Program-made: the position numbers and the translations under genes
Source of the DNA: a virus
Virus record (IMG/VR): IMGVR_UViG_3300035670_000377
Coordinates: 1-46,067 of that record
Strand: one strand, 5' to 3'
Length of the DNA: 46,067 bases
In this document: positions 1-6,900 of the stretch, piece by piece
Layout: each line of letters opens with the position of its first letter
Position numbering within the stretch: the first letter of the stretch is position 1
Notes under the pieces: generated by a model
The model's input: only the letters and a program-made list of their open reading frames with translations
The model's database searches: none
What the model was told of the DNA's origin: nothing

Positions 1-244
1 GGAATATCAAGAAGAACTTATTATGATTACATCAAAAATGACCCTGACTTCGTAGAACAGGTTGAAGATTTGAATGAAAGGAATCTTGACTTTGCTGAAA
101 GTCAGTTGTTGAAACAGATAAAAGATGATAATACAACATCATTGATTTTCTACTTAAAGACAAAAGGAAAAGGTCGTGGTTACATTGAAAGAACTGAAAT
201 TCAGAACGAGATTATTGAGGACAAGAATGAAGAGACCGAGGAAG
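1..244. repeat. Terminal repeat, left copy
   Basis: Bases 1-244 are the same as 45824-46067 except for one base: G at 117 against A at 45940. The difference changes a CAG glutamine codon to CAA, so it is silent. The repeat lies inside the terminase small subunit gene. It shows that the sequence closes into a circle of about 45,823 bp, as expected for a circular or circularly permuted phage genome, or for a contig whose ends overlap. Confidence 0.95.
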
Positions 245-291
245 AGTTAATGAGTAAGTTAGACCAAATATTGAAGAAGATAAATGAGTAA
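1..291 (+). CDS. terS: Terminase small subunit, 3' part
   Basis: This is the C-terminal part of a terminase small subunit whose start is at the other end of the window (45734). The frame is open from base 1. Joined across the repeat, the gene is 381 nt and encodes about 126 residues. TerS recognises the phage DNA and presents it to the large subunit during packaging. The visible part carries the end of an N-terminal helix-turn-helix (GISRRTYYDYIKNDPDF), a helical middle, and a very acidic C-terminal tail. It overlaps the terL start by 8 bp, the classic terS-terL arrangement. The family assignment rests on the HTH, size and position. Confidence 0.85.
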   Translation, partial: GISRRTYYDYIKNDPDFVEQVEDLNERNLDFAESQLLKQIKDDNTTSLIFYLKTKGKGRGYIERTEIQNEIIEDKNEETEEELMSKLDQILKKINE

Positions 292-1789
292 GATTGAAGA
301 GTTGAAGAAAGCGATTGAAACTGCTCAAAAACTACACTTAACCAAGGCAAGAAATCAGTTAATCAATTTCGTTACTTATACAACTGAAAATTACGAAGTA
401 AAATGGTTTCACAAAAAAGTGTGTGAATACCTTGACAAACTTTGCAATGGAGAGATTAAGAAGTTGATGATATTCATTCCACCACAGCACGGAAAGAGCG
501 AGTTGTCTTCAAGAAAGTTTCCTGCATACCTGCTTGGTAGAAATCCAAAATTGAAAATCGGTATTGCGAGTTATTCACCTGAACTTGCCACTTCATTCAA
601 TAGAGCAATTCAGAATTGTATGATTGATGAAAAGTATAAAGAATTGTTTCCTGAAACAAGAATACAGGAACGTAATTCTGCTCACGACTATTCAGGAGAG
701 GTAAGAAATTCAACAATATTCGAAACGTTAAGGTACAGAGGTTTCGTAAAGACTGTTGGTATCGGTACAGGTTTGACAGGAACACCGATTGACATAGGAA
801 TTGTTGATGACCCTTTTAAAGATAGAAGTACAGCAAATTCAAAAGCAAACAGGGATCAGGTTTGGAGTTGGTACAATGACGTGTTCTGTACTCGTCTTCA
901 TAATAATTCAAGGCAGTTGCTACTTTTTACAAGATGGCACGAAGACGACCTTGCAGGTAGATTGTTAGACCCAATGAATGACAATTACAATGAAGAGGAA
1001 GCCAAAGAATGGGTTGTTCTTGCTTTACCTGCTCTGAAAGAAAAGACAAAGCCAATTGAATGTGCGATTGATATAGACGACCCAAGAGAGATTGATGAAG
1101 CATTATGGGAAGAACGTCATAGTGCTGAAAAGTATAAGCGTAGAAGAATCACAAACCCAACAGGTTTTGCTTCATTGGACCAACAAAGACCAAGTGCCGA
1201 GGGTGGAAATAAAATCAAGGAAGAATGGTGGATATTGAAAAATGAAAATGAATTACCATTTAATTCCAAAACAATAGTGCCTGACTTTTTTATTGATGGT
1301 GCGTTTACCGAAAAGACCGAGAATGATGAAACAGCAATGCTTTCCTGCTATTACCATAAGCCAAATGATACGTTGTACCTATTCAATTGTCAAGGTGTTA
1401 GAAAAGAGTTGTATGAGTTCCTACCATACTTTAAGCAATGGACCACAGCAAATAATTACAAACGTCAATCAAGCCTTTTTATTGAGTTAAAAGCATCAGG
1501 ACACCCCATTAAATCAATGTTGAGCAAATTGCAATTCGGTGGATTTAATTGCAGGGGAATCAATAACAAAGTAGTTAGTTTAGGCAAGTATAACAGGGTT
1601 GAGAATAGCGAACCATTTATTGCATCAGGTAAGGTTGTTCTTGTCAAAGGTTCTTGGAACAAATCATTTATAGACCAATGTTCTGCGTTCCCAAATGGTA
1701 ACCACGATGATATGGTTGATGTAATGACTTATGCAGTACACCACTACTTAATTAAGAATTCAGGAAATGGAGTGAATTACGAAAATTAA
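284..1789 (+). CDS. terL: Terminase large subunit (packaging ATPase/nuclease)
   Basis: 501 residues, the usual terL size. The ATPase domain shows Walker A PPQHGKS at residues 66-72 and Walker B GIVDD at about 172-176. The C-terminal RNase-H-fold nuclease domain shows an aspartate in FFIDGAF (D338) and the acidic pair in HDDMVD (D475, D476), which fit the metal-binding residues. The protein pumps DNA into the prohead and cuts the concatemer. It is translationally coupled to terS by an 8-bp overlap and is followed by a promoter region. The gene looks intact. The packaging type (cos or headful) cannot be told from the sequence alone. Confidence 0.97.
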   Translation: MSKIEELKKAIETAQKLHLTKARNQLINFVTYTTENYEVKWFHKKVCEYLDKLCNGEIKKLMIFIPPQHGKSELSSRKFPAYLLGRNPKLKIGIASYSPELATSFNRAIQNCMIDEKYKELFPETRIQERNSAHDYSGEVRNSTIFETLRYRGFVKTVGIGTGLTGTPIDIGIVDDPFKDRSTANSKANRDQVWSWYNDVFCTRLHNNSRQLLLFTRWHEDDLAGRLLDPMNDNYNEEEAKEWVVLALPALKEKTKPIECAIDIDDPREIDEALWEERHSAEKYKRRRITNPTGFASLDQQRPSAEGGNKIKEEWWILKNENELPFNSKTIVPDFFIDGAFTEKTENDETAMLSCYYHKPNDTLYLFNCQGVRKELYEFLPYFKQWTTANNYKRQSSLFIELKASGHPIKSMLSKLQFGGFNCRGINNKVVSLGKYNRVENSEPFIASGKVVLVKGSWNKSFIDQCSAFPNGNHDDMVDVMTYAVHHYLIKNSGNGVNYEN

Positions 1790-1817
1790 AAATCAATAAA
1801 AATATTTACACTTTTGC

Positions 1818-1847
1818 TTGTTATATAAATATATTTATTTATATTTG
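1818..1847 (+). promoter_or_regulatory. Promoter TTG-N19-TATATTTG
   Basis: TTG at 1818-1820 is followed after 19 bases by TATATTTG at 1840-1847. This fits the flavobacterial housekeeping consensus TTG / TANNTTTG. It lies 29 bp upstream of the ATG at 1876. The surrounding 60 bp (1791-1850) is copied with few changes at 3001-3060. Confidence 0.7.
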
Positions 1848-1875
1848 GTCATATATAACAACAAAAATTACGACA

Positions 1876-2106
1876 ATGGAAGTAAAAGGTATTTATTTAA
1901 AGAAAGTCAAAACTACAAAAGGAAGTTTGGATATTGAAAGAGTGGTTGACAAAATCGTTTGTATCTATGAGATAAGCGTATCAGAAGACGACTTCATTCA
2001 AAACATAGAAAAAGAATATGAGGTACGAATTATTGACAGAGAGTTATTAATAGACATTTATTTCGATTTGATAGAACAAGATTGCGTAATCACAAATGTT
2101 TGGTAG
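1876..2106 (+). CDS. Hypothetical protein
   Basis: 76 residues and not recognised. It is mixed alpha/beta in character and rich in acidic and beta-branched residues, with no transmembrane segment or cysteine motif. It is the first gene after the 1818 promoter and overlaps the next gene by 11 bp, so they are probably co-expressed. Its place between the terminase and the structural genes suggests a small host-interaction or regulatory protein, but nothing in the sequence defines its function. Confidence 0.7.
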   Translation: MEVKGIYLKKVKTTKGSLDIERVVDKIVCIYEISVSEDDFIQNIEKEYEVRIIDRELLIDIYFDLIEQDCVITNVW

Positions 2107-2428
2107 TATGGTATCGTTTGATAATTTAGAAGCATTAGTCGGCAAGTATGTAAATCAGTATTTCTATACAGACATTGAGCCGGTTGGTAAAATTGTAGGT
2201 TTCAAAGGAAAGACTACAATCATCATAAAGAAAATGTATGCAGGAGATAACAAAACAAAAATGGAATTTATTTCAGGTGGTTTTGCAGGAGTTTGCACAA
2301 ATCAATATTCACAAGAATATGATTTCTTCGAGTTGGAAGAAACAATTACTATGAGAGTAGGTAAATCATTTAGAAAACAATATGGCATAGATGAAAAGCC
2401 AAGAAAGTATTACGATTATAATTTTTAA
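2096..2428 (+). CDS. Hypothetical protein
   Basis: 110 residues, function unknown. The N-terminal half reads as a beta-rich domain: VGKYVNQYFYTD, then GKIVGFKGKTTIIIKKMY. The C-terminus is lysine- and tyrosine-rich. It overlaps the upstream gene by 11 bp and ends 3 bp before the next start. An alternative start is the in-frame ATG at 2108. No motif links it to a named family. Confidence 0.7.
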   Translation: MFGSMVSFDNLEALVGKYVNQYFYTDIEPVGKIVGFKGKTTIIIKKMYAGDNKTKMEFISGGFAGVCTNQYSQEYDFFELEETITMRVGKSFRKQYGIDEKPRKYYDYNF

Positions 2429-2431
2429 AGT

Positions 2432-2806
2432 ATGAGCAAAGATTATTTTGACGCCTACAAGGCAAGATTGGAAAGTGTAAACCAATTCCTATTGAACAAA
2501 GCAAAAGAACTAACACAAGCAGGTTTTGATGTTTATCACACAGAGAAAGGACTTGTGAAATTCATTTGCATTTTTGATAAGAACGATTTTAGAAAGAATG
2601 TATGTTTGTCGTTCGAGGAAGTTCCTTACAGATGGAGTTTTCACACAATGATAACACCAAGTAAAGAACGAAGTTCATCAAGACACGCAGGGAATTTGTA
2701 CTTCATTGATGAACCAACAAAAGAATACATTATTGATAAAATGAAAATCAGCGATCTGACGAAACAGGCATTTGAGTTCAGGACAAATTACTTAACCAAA
2801 TATTAA
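2432..2806 (+). CDS. Hypothetical protein
   Basis: 124 residues, not recognised. The N-terminal helix (about 1-30) is followed by an apparent alpha/beta region with several aromatic residues. The start ATG is preceded by AAAGT, the same (A/T)AGTATG context found at several other starts in this genome. It lies in a tight run of small genes transcribed from the 1818 promoter. Confidence 0.7.
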   Translation: MSKDYFDAYKARLESVNQFLLNKAKELTQAGFDVYHTEKGLVKFICIFDKNDFRKNVCLSFEEVPYRWSFHTMITPSKERSSSRHAGNLYFIDEPTKEYIIDKMKISDLTKQAFEFRTNYLTKY

Positions 2807-2810
2807 AGAA

Positions 2811-3008
2811 ATGAAATATGACGATGAAACCGAATACCTGTACCAAGTAGGAAGGAGTAGAGGTTGTTTACGAATAGTGATTATCCTATTACTGATGATT
2901 GTAGTGTGGATTGTATCACTATTTTTCGTTAGTTGTGGAGCAAAGAAACATAAAGCACCTTGCGAAGCGTATGGAAACGGAAAGTATTACCATAAGAAAA
3001 ATCAATAA
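2811..3008 (+). CDS. Small membrane protein / probable lipoprotein
   Basis: 65 residues. A charged N-terminus of about 20 residues is followed by one strongly hydrophobic segment (about 22-42) ending in FFVSCGAKKHK. The SCG after a hydrophobic stretch looks like a Bacteroidetes lipobox. A second motif, CEAYGNGKYY, follows and resembles small cysteine-containing tails of flavobacterial lipoproteins. The N-terminal extension before the hydrophobic stretch is longer than in a usual lipoprotein signal, so a plain type-II single-span membrane protein is also possible. The function is unknown. It could act at the cell surface, for example in superinfection exclusion, but this is inference. Confidence 0.65.
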   Translation: MKYDDETEYLYQVGRSRGCLRIVIILLLMIVVWIVSLFFVSCGAKKHKAPCEAYGNGKYYHKKNQ

Positions 3009-3026
3009 ATATATTTACAATTATGC

Positions 3027-3056
3027 TTGTCGTATCAATATATTTATTTGTATTTG
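3027..3056 (+). promoter_or_regulatory. Promoter TTG-N19-TGTATTTG (copy of the 1818 promoter)
   Basis: TTG at 3027-3029 and TGTATTTG at 3049-3056 are separated by 19 bases. The region 3001-3060 aligns with 1791-1850 almost base for base. A 12-bp palindrome, TAAATATATTTA, precedes it at 3006-3017 and overlaps the stop of the upstream gene. It would drive the genes from 3084. Confidence 0.6.
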
Positions 3057-3083
3057 AATATGGTATTAACAAAAACAACAATT

Positions 3084-3230
3084 ATGCTAAAAGTTAAGAA
3101 GAAAGCAAAAAAGTTAGAAGCAATTAAGGTTTCTAAAAGCGTTTATCCAAAAGATACATCACTTACATTCAATGAATGGCAAAAAGCGATACGCGAGGAG
3201 TTAAACAAGGCAAAAGGATTGGGGAATTAG
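3084..3230 (+). CDS. Small basic protein, hypothetical
   Basis: 48 residues and lysine-rich (LKVKKKAKKLEAIKVSKS at the N-terminus), ending in a predicted helix. The ATG at 3084 is chosen because it follows AACAACAATT, the leader seen before other promoter-proximal genes (for example 31055). The in-frame ATG at 3060 lies inside the promoter. The stop codon sits in the loop of the terminator hairpin 3218-3239. A nucleic-acid-binding role is plausible from the charge but unproven. Confidence 0.55.
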   Translation: MLKVKKKAKKLEAIKVSKSVYPKDTSLTFNEWQKAIREELNKAKGLGN

Positions 3231-3244
3231 TTCCCCAATTTTTT
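3218..3244 (+). terminator. Intrinsic terminator overlapping the end of a gene
   Basis: ATTGGGGAA (3218-3226), loop TTAG, TTCCCCAAT (3231-3239): a perfect 9-bp stem followed by a T run to 3244. The last coding bases of the 48-aa gene form the left arm and its TAG stop is in the loop. Confidence 0.85.
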
Positions 3245-3268
3245 CTGTACAAAAACAAAATAATTAGT

Positions 3269-3478
3269 ATGAATAATTTTAGTACTTACATTAAGCAAGT
3301 TCTCAAAGAACAACAGATAAGCCAACGAAAGGCTTCTGAAATTTGTGGTATTGCACCACAGCAATTTGGCAACTATGTTTCAGGCAAGAACATTCCAAGT
3401 TTTCAAACTGCATTGGATATTATTGACAAATTAAATTGGAAAATTTTAGTGTTCCCAAAATTAAACAACAATGATTAG
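3269..3478 (+). CDS. XRE-type helix-turn-helix protein
   Basis: 69 residues. The fold is a five-helix HTH: SQRKASEICGIAPQQFGNYV is the recognition unit, followed by GKNIPSFQTALDIIDKLN. It resembles the minimal Cro/XRE DNA-binding domain with no extra domain. The start at 3269 follows TTAGTATG, downstream of the terminator at 3218. It probably represses or times phage transcription. The palindromes near the phage promoters are candidate targets, but that link is inference. It overlaps the next gene by 8 bp. A second protein of similar design is at 29367. Confidence 0.8.
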   Translation: MNNFSTYIKQVLKEQQISQRKASEICGIAPQQFGNYVSGKNIPSFQTALDIIDKLNWKILVFPKLNNND

Positions 3479-3836
3479 AGAAATTACACCACAAGAAGAA
3501 GTCGAAGTAAAGAGCAGGTATAATCGAATGACAGAAGTTATTGATTCAATTTGGGAAGATGGAGATTACCATATTTCTACCTACTTTATGTTTGAGAATG
3601 GAAAAGAATTGATTTTTCTCGAAGCAAAATTAATTTGCTCAATTGATGAATTGCACGAAGCAAAAACTTTCAGAAACTTTTATTTAATATTCAGAAAAGG
3701 TAAAAGCAAGTTCAGAAAAATAATTTTCAACTTTCTTGTAAGAGAAGTAAATGAAGATTTTTACTTGAATCAAATGCAATGGATCAAAGCAAACTCAAAA
3801 CATAAAGATATTATGATTAAAAGAAAAAATTCGTAG
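3471..3836 (+). CDS. Hypothetical protein
   Basis: 121 residues, not recognised. It has an N-terminal helix, a central beta region with several aromatic residues, and a basic C-terminus (IMIKRKNS). It overlaps the HTH gene by 8 bp, so the two may act together, as HTH genes often pair with a partner in antitoxin-like or regulatory modules. No toxin fold can be recognised by eye. A terminator follows at 3883. Confidence 0.65.
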   Translation: MIREITPQEEVEVKSRYNRMTEVIDSIWEDGDYHISTYFMFENGKELIFLEAKLICSIDELHEAKTFRNFYLIFRKGKSKFRKIIFNFLVREVNEDFYLNQMQWIKANSKHKDIMIKRKNS

Positions 3837-3882
3837 TTTTGGTTCGGATTTGCTGATACAGAAAATCTTTTCTCTCTCAAAG

Positions 3883-3913
3883 CACTCACTATTTTTAGTG
3901 GGTGTTTTTTTTT
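3883..3913 (+). terminator. Intrinsic terminator
   Basis: CACTCACTA (3883-3891), loop TTTT, TAGTGGGTG (3896-3904), with one G-U pair, followed by nine T. It separates the small-gene block from the virion genes. Confidence 0.85.
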
Positions 3914-3939
3914 GTATTCGAAAAATAATCATAGATTTG
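3912..3939 (+). promoter_or_regulatory. Promoter TTG-N17-TAGATTTG for the virion genes
   Basis: TTG at 3912-3914, at the end of the terminator T run, and TAGATTTG at 3932-3939 give a full match to the flavobacterial consensus, 54 bp upstream of the first structural gene. Confidence 0.7.
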
Positions 3940-3992
3940 TAATGCGAAGATACAGAATGTGGTCCTGTCAATAAACCTTAAAAATTTAAAGT

Positions 3993-4616
3993 ATGTCTAT
4001 TTGTGCTTGTCCAAAACCATCTGCGTTGACTGAAATCCCAACAGCAGATTGTCCTGTTGACTTAAAACAAATTCAAAAAATCATTGTTCAAAGACACGGA
4101 TTTGTATTTGATAGTGGTGCAGGAACTCCAACATCGCCAAGCGTATTGGCTGATTGGTTGGCTTTAAAAACTGCAACTGATTCCACAAAAGTTGTTGTTA
4201 CACCTTTCATTGGTTCTGAACCATTGATTACCCCAGGAGAAGCAATTCAAGAGGGTGGAGGTGATAACTCAACATTGAATGGTATTGCTGTTGTTACAGG
4301 AACAAATCCATCTGAATTTACTTGTAAGTTCCGTTCGTTAAGTCCTGACCAAGAAAAAGCAATCAAATCTTTGATGTGTGAAACTTCATTGGTTGTTTAC
4401 TTAATCACACAAGAGAACAAGATTATCGTTAAGAAAATTAGTACTGCGAAAAAAACAGGATTTGATATTTCTGCGTTATTCTTATCTGACAGAATGAATG
4501 AGGGATTTGGAAAGAACGATATGTTCAACTTCAAATTCTCTTTAACAGCAGGTTGGTCAGAAGACTTAGAAGTGATTACACCTGCAAGTGGTTTCAATCC
4601 TTTAACAGACTTGTAG
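3993..4616 (+). CDS. Putative abundant structural protein (tail tube or decoration)
   Basis: 207 residues. The N-terminus has a cysteine cluster (SICACPKP, then DCP), a middle rich in Gly/Thr/Ser and short beta stretches, and a C-terminal beta region. The composition and size fit a virion beta-sandwich protein. Proteins with this Cys-rich start followed by DLKQIQKIIVQRHG appear to recur in Bacteroidetes phages and prophages (recollection, not checked). It has its own consensus promoter. It is placed before the portal rather than with the tail genes, so either a major tail tube or a capsid decoration role is possible. Confidence 0.55.
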   Translation: MSICACPKPSALTEIPTADCPVDLKQIQKIIVQRHGFVFDSGAGTPTSPSVLADWLALKTATDSTKVVVTPFIGSEPLITPGEAIQEGGGDNSTLNGIAVVTGTNPSEFTCKFRSLSPDQEKAIKSLMCETSLVVYLITQENKIIVKKISTAKKTGFDISALFLSDRMNEGFGKNDMFNFKFSLTAGWSEDLEVITPASGFNPLTDL

Positions 4617-4617
4617 T

Positions 4618-4797
4618 ATGCAAGTAACGCTTAAATCAAGTGCAGGAGTTACAAGAGATTTTGAAATTCAGCACGCTTTAAGAATTCTTCAAGCACAAGA
4701 CCAATTAAAGAAAGTTGAATGGACGATTGAAAGTCCTGAATTCGAGTATGTGAATGGAGATTTGAGCAAGAAGAAACCTGTTAAAGTCAAAGAGTAA
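4618..4797 (+). CDS. Small hypothetical protein of the virion operon
   Basis: 59 residues, starting with ATG one base after the stop of the structural gene and ending shortly before a terminator. It begins MQVTLKSSAGVTRDFEI and has a charged C-terminus (LSKKKPVKVKE). The tight coupling to the 207-aa structural gene suggests a partner or chaperone of it. No family is recognised. Confidence 0.65.
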   Translation: MQVTLKSSAGVTRDFEIQHALRILQAQDQLKKVEWTIESPEFEYVNGDLSKKKPVKVKE

Positions 4798-4817
4798 AAA
4801 AACAATATGTTTTGAAG

Positions 4818-4846
4818 TCCTGTATCAAATGATACAGGATTTTTTT
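4818..4846 (+). terminator. Intrinsic terminator
   Basis: TCCTGTATC (4818-4826), loop AAAT, GATACAGGA (4831-4839): a perfect 9-bp stem followed by a T run to 4846. It probably lowers portal transcription relative to the upstream structural gene. Confidence 0.9.
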
Positions 4847-4871
4847 ATTTTTGAAATCAAATAATTTTATT

Positions 4872-6581
4872 ATGGTCCTTGAATTCACACAAATAGTAGA
4901 TTTAATTAAAAATCCACCAAAAAAAAACGAAATAGAACAGGGTAAGATTTACGAATCAAGGTTGAGAGTGTTGACCGAGAGTAAATTCGAAAATGATTTG
5001 AAATCTGAAACAGGTTTCAAAAAATTTAAAAAGACCCTTGAAAGTAGATTGAAATCACATAAGGCAGAAAGAATTGAAAACTTCTTCTCATATCCATTGC
5101 CTGTTGTGAATTTAAGCACATCTGTTTTAAAAGAATTATACAAGGTTTTTGATGCAGGTAATTCATTCTTCAACGTTGAGTTTATGAACGCTCAACAAAA
5201 GAAGTCTATTGAGCCAATATTGATGCAAACCGATATTGTTAAATGGATCATTGACGAGGGTAAGGAAGTGTTGAGAAACGAACCAAATAAAATTGTTGTA
5301 ATTGACAAAGATGAAAAAGGTAATCCATACATACTTGATATTGATTCTGAACGATTGATTGACTTTAAAATCAAGGAAGATGCTGAATTAGAGTACGTAA
5401 TTTTTGTTCACTCAATTGAGGAAGAAAACAATACGAAAATAATTAAGTATGCTGTTTATGACGATATGAAATATTCTGTTGTGGAATGCAAGAATGATAC
5501 TTTTACAATGCTTTCTGAAAACGCTCACAATTTAGAGTATTGTCCTGCACGTTTTTTTATTTGCGAAGAACTAAACTCGAATAGTGAATTTTCAAGAAAC
5601 ATTCCATTAGCAAAGGCAATATCAAAATTAGAAGAGTGGCAATGTTTCGACACGTTTAAGCACTATGTTGATTATTACGCTCCGTTTCCTGTAATGGAAG
5701 CACCTGAAAGTAATTGTTCCGTTGAGAATTGTGTGAGTGGTCACATACATACACCACAAGATTATGAAGAAGATGGAATTTTAAAAACAAGAACAATTAT
5801 TTCTGATTGTCCTGCTTGTTCCAAAAAAGATTTAATAGGACCTGGCACCGTGATACGTATTCCTGCAAAGCAAGAGAAAGACGACCCAACGGAAGCAGGT
5901 GTATTTAAAATGATTTCAAATAGTGTTGAAAACCTTAACTACCTGAAAGAAAAGTTGAGTGGTATTGAAGATTATATTTTCAATAACGTTGTTGGTATTG
6001 ATAAGACAATTCAAAAGCAGTCAGTTAACGAACTTCAAATGAAAGGTTCGTATGACACAAAAGAAAACGTACTATTGTCAATCAAGAGTGAATTCGACAA
6101 CTTATACATTTGGATTGTTAAGACAATTTCTAAACTTGTAGTGAAAGGGGTTGAAATGAATGTTTCTGCAAATTTCGGTACAGAATTTTATTTGTTGACT
6201 GAAAGTGATTTACAGGACAGATTTGAAAACGCTAAAAAAATCGGTTTGCCTGAAATAGAAGTTGATGCAATTTTCAAACAATTAATTGACACAAAGTACA
6301 GAGGTAATCAAAACAAAATCGAAAGAAGTTTGATAGTAAAATATTTAGACCCTGCTCCATACAAAACAATAACAGATTGTATCACTTTGTTTGAGAAAGG
6401 TTTAATGACACAGGACGACTTGATTTTGAAAACAGAATTAATTAATTTCGTTGACAGATTTGAAATGGAAAATTTGCCACTTAACGAATTTGGTGTAAAT
6501 TTGGCATTGTATCAACGAATCACAAAGATTAAGGAAATTTTTAATACATATATAAATGAGAGTAGAGCCAAACAAGTTTGA
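4872..6581 (+). CDS. Portal protein
   Basis: 569 residues from the ATG at 4872. An earlier TTG at 4851 lies right against the terminator T run and is unlikely. Portal is inferred from size, position upstream of a scaffold-like gene and a capsid gene, and a helical C-terminal half with the long helix expected of a portal stem. It would form the 12-fold DNA channel at the head vertex. It has an unusual insertion with four cysteines at residues 282, 287, 313 and 316 (CSVENC ... CPAC), which looks like a zinc-ribbon knuckle. The C-terminus (about 480-569) is helical. The last 26 bp overlap the next gene. Confidence 0.75.
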   Translation: MVLEFTQIVDLIKNPPKKNEIEQGKIYESRLRVLTESKFENDLKSETGFKKFKKTLESRLKSHKAERIENFFSYPLPVVNLSTSVLKELYKVFDAGNSFFNVEFMNAQQKKSIEPILMQTDIVKWIIDEGKEVLRNEPNKIVVIDKDEKGNPYILDIDSERLIDFKIKEDAELEYVIFVHSIEEENNTKIIKYAVYDDMKYSVVECKNDTFTMLSENAHNLEYCPARFFICEELNSNSEFSRNIPLAKAISKLEEWQCFDTFKHYVDYYAPFPVMEAPESNCSVENCVSGHIHTPQDYEEDGILKTRTIISDCPACSKKDLIGPGTVIRIPAKQEKDDPTEAGVFKMISNSVENLNYLKEKLSGIEDYIFNNVVGIDKTIQKQSVNELQMKGSYDTKENVLLSIKSEFDNLYIWIVKTISKLVVKGVEMNVSANFGTEFYLLTESDLQDRFENAKKIGLPEIEVDAIFKQLIDTKYRGNQNKIERSLIVKYLDPAPYKTITDCITLFEKGLMTQDDLILKTELINFVDRFEMENLPLNEFGVNLALYQRITKIKEIFNTYINESRAKQV

Positions 6582-6885
6582 GGTTTGTAAAGACCAAATC
6601 TCAAAGTATCAGGGAATAGAAGTTCCGTCTGAAATCAACGAAAGTGAAGCACATTTGTTTCACGTTCTAATCATCAAGTCAAAAGCAAACTCACACACAT
6701 TGCAGTTTGAGAATGTTGCGAGAGTTCAAAAATTCCATAAGGAAGTATTTGAAAAGAATGCTGACAAAGGTGGTTTCAATAGACTTGGTTATGATAATGT
6801 TTTCGTGTTTCACGACCCAACATTAAAACCTACAAGAAAGACTACAAAAAAGAATGTAGTTGAAAATGATGAAGTAACAAATTAA
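6556..6885 (+). CDS. Hypothetical virion-module protein
   Basis: 109 residues, overlapping the portal gene by 26 bp. The core includes HLFHVLIIKSKANS and a helical segment, with a basic/acidic tail (KPTRKTTKKN, then NDEVTN). Its position between portal and scaffold suggests a small head-assembly protein. No family is recognised. Confidence 0.65.
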   Translation: MRVEPNKFEVCKDQISKYQGIEVPSEINESEAHLFHVLIIKSKANSHTLQFENVARVQKFHKEVFEKNADKGGFNRLGYDNVFVFHDPTLKPTRKTTKKNVVENDEVTN

Positions 6886-6900
6886 AAAACATAGAGAGAA

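Noticed and set aside
3269-3836. Lysogeny control region with a CI-like repressor
   Set aside because: The HTH protein is a minimal domain without an oligomerisation part, no divergent gene exists, and no integrase or attachment site was found, so temperate growth is not supported.
4851-4871. Upstream TTG start for the portal
   Set aside because: It lies directly against the T run of a terminator; the ATG at 4872 has a normal leader.
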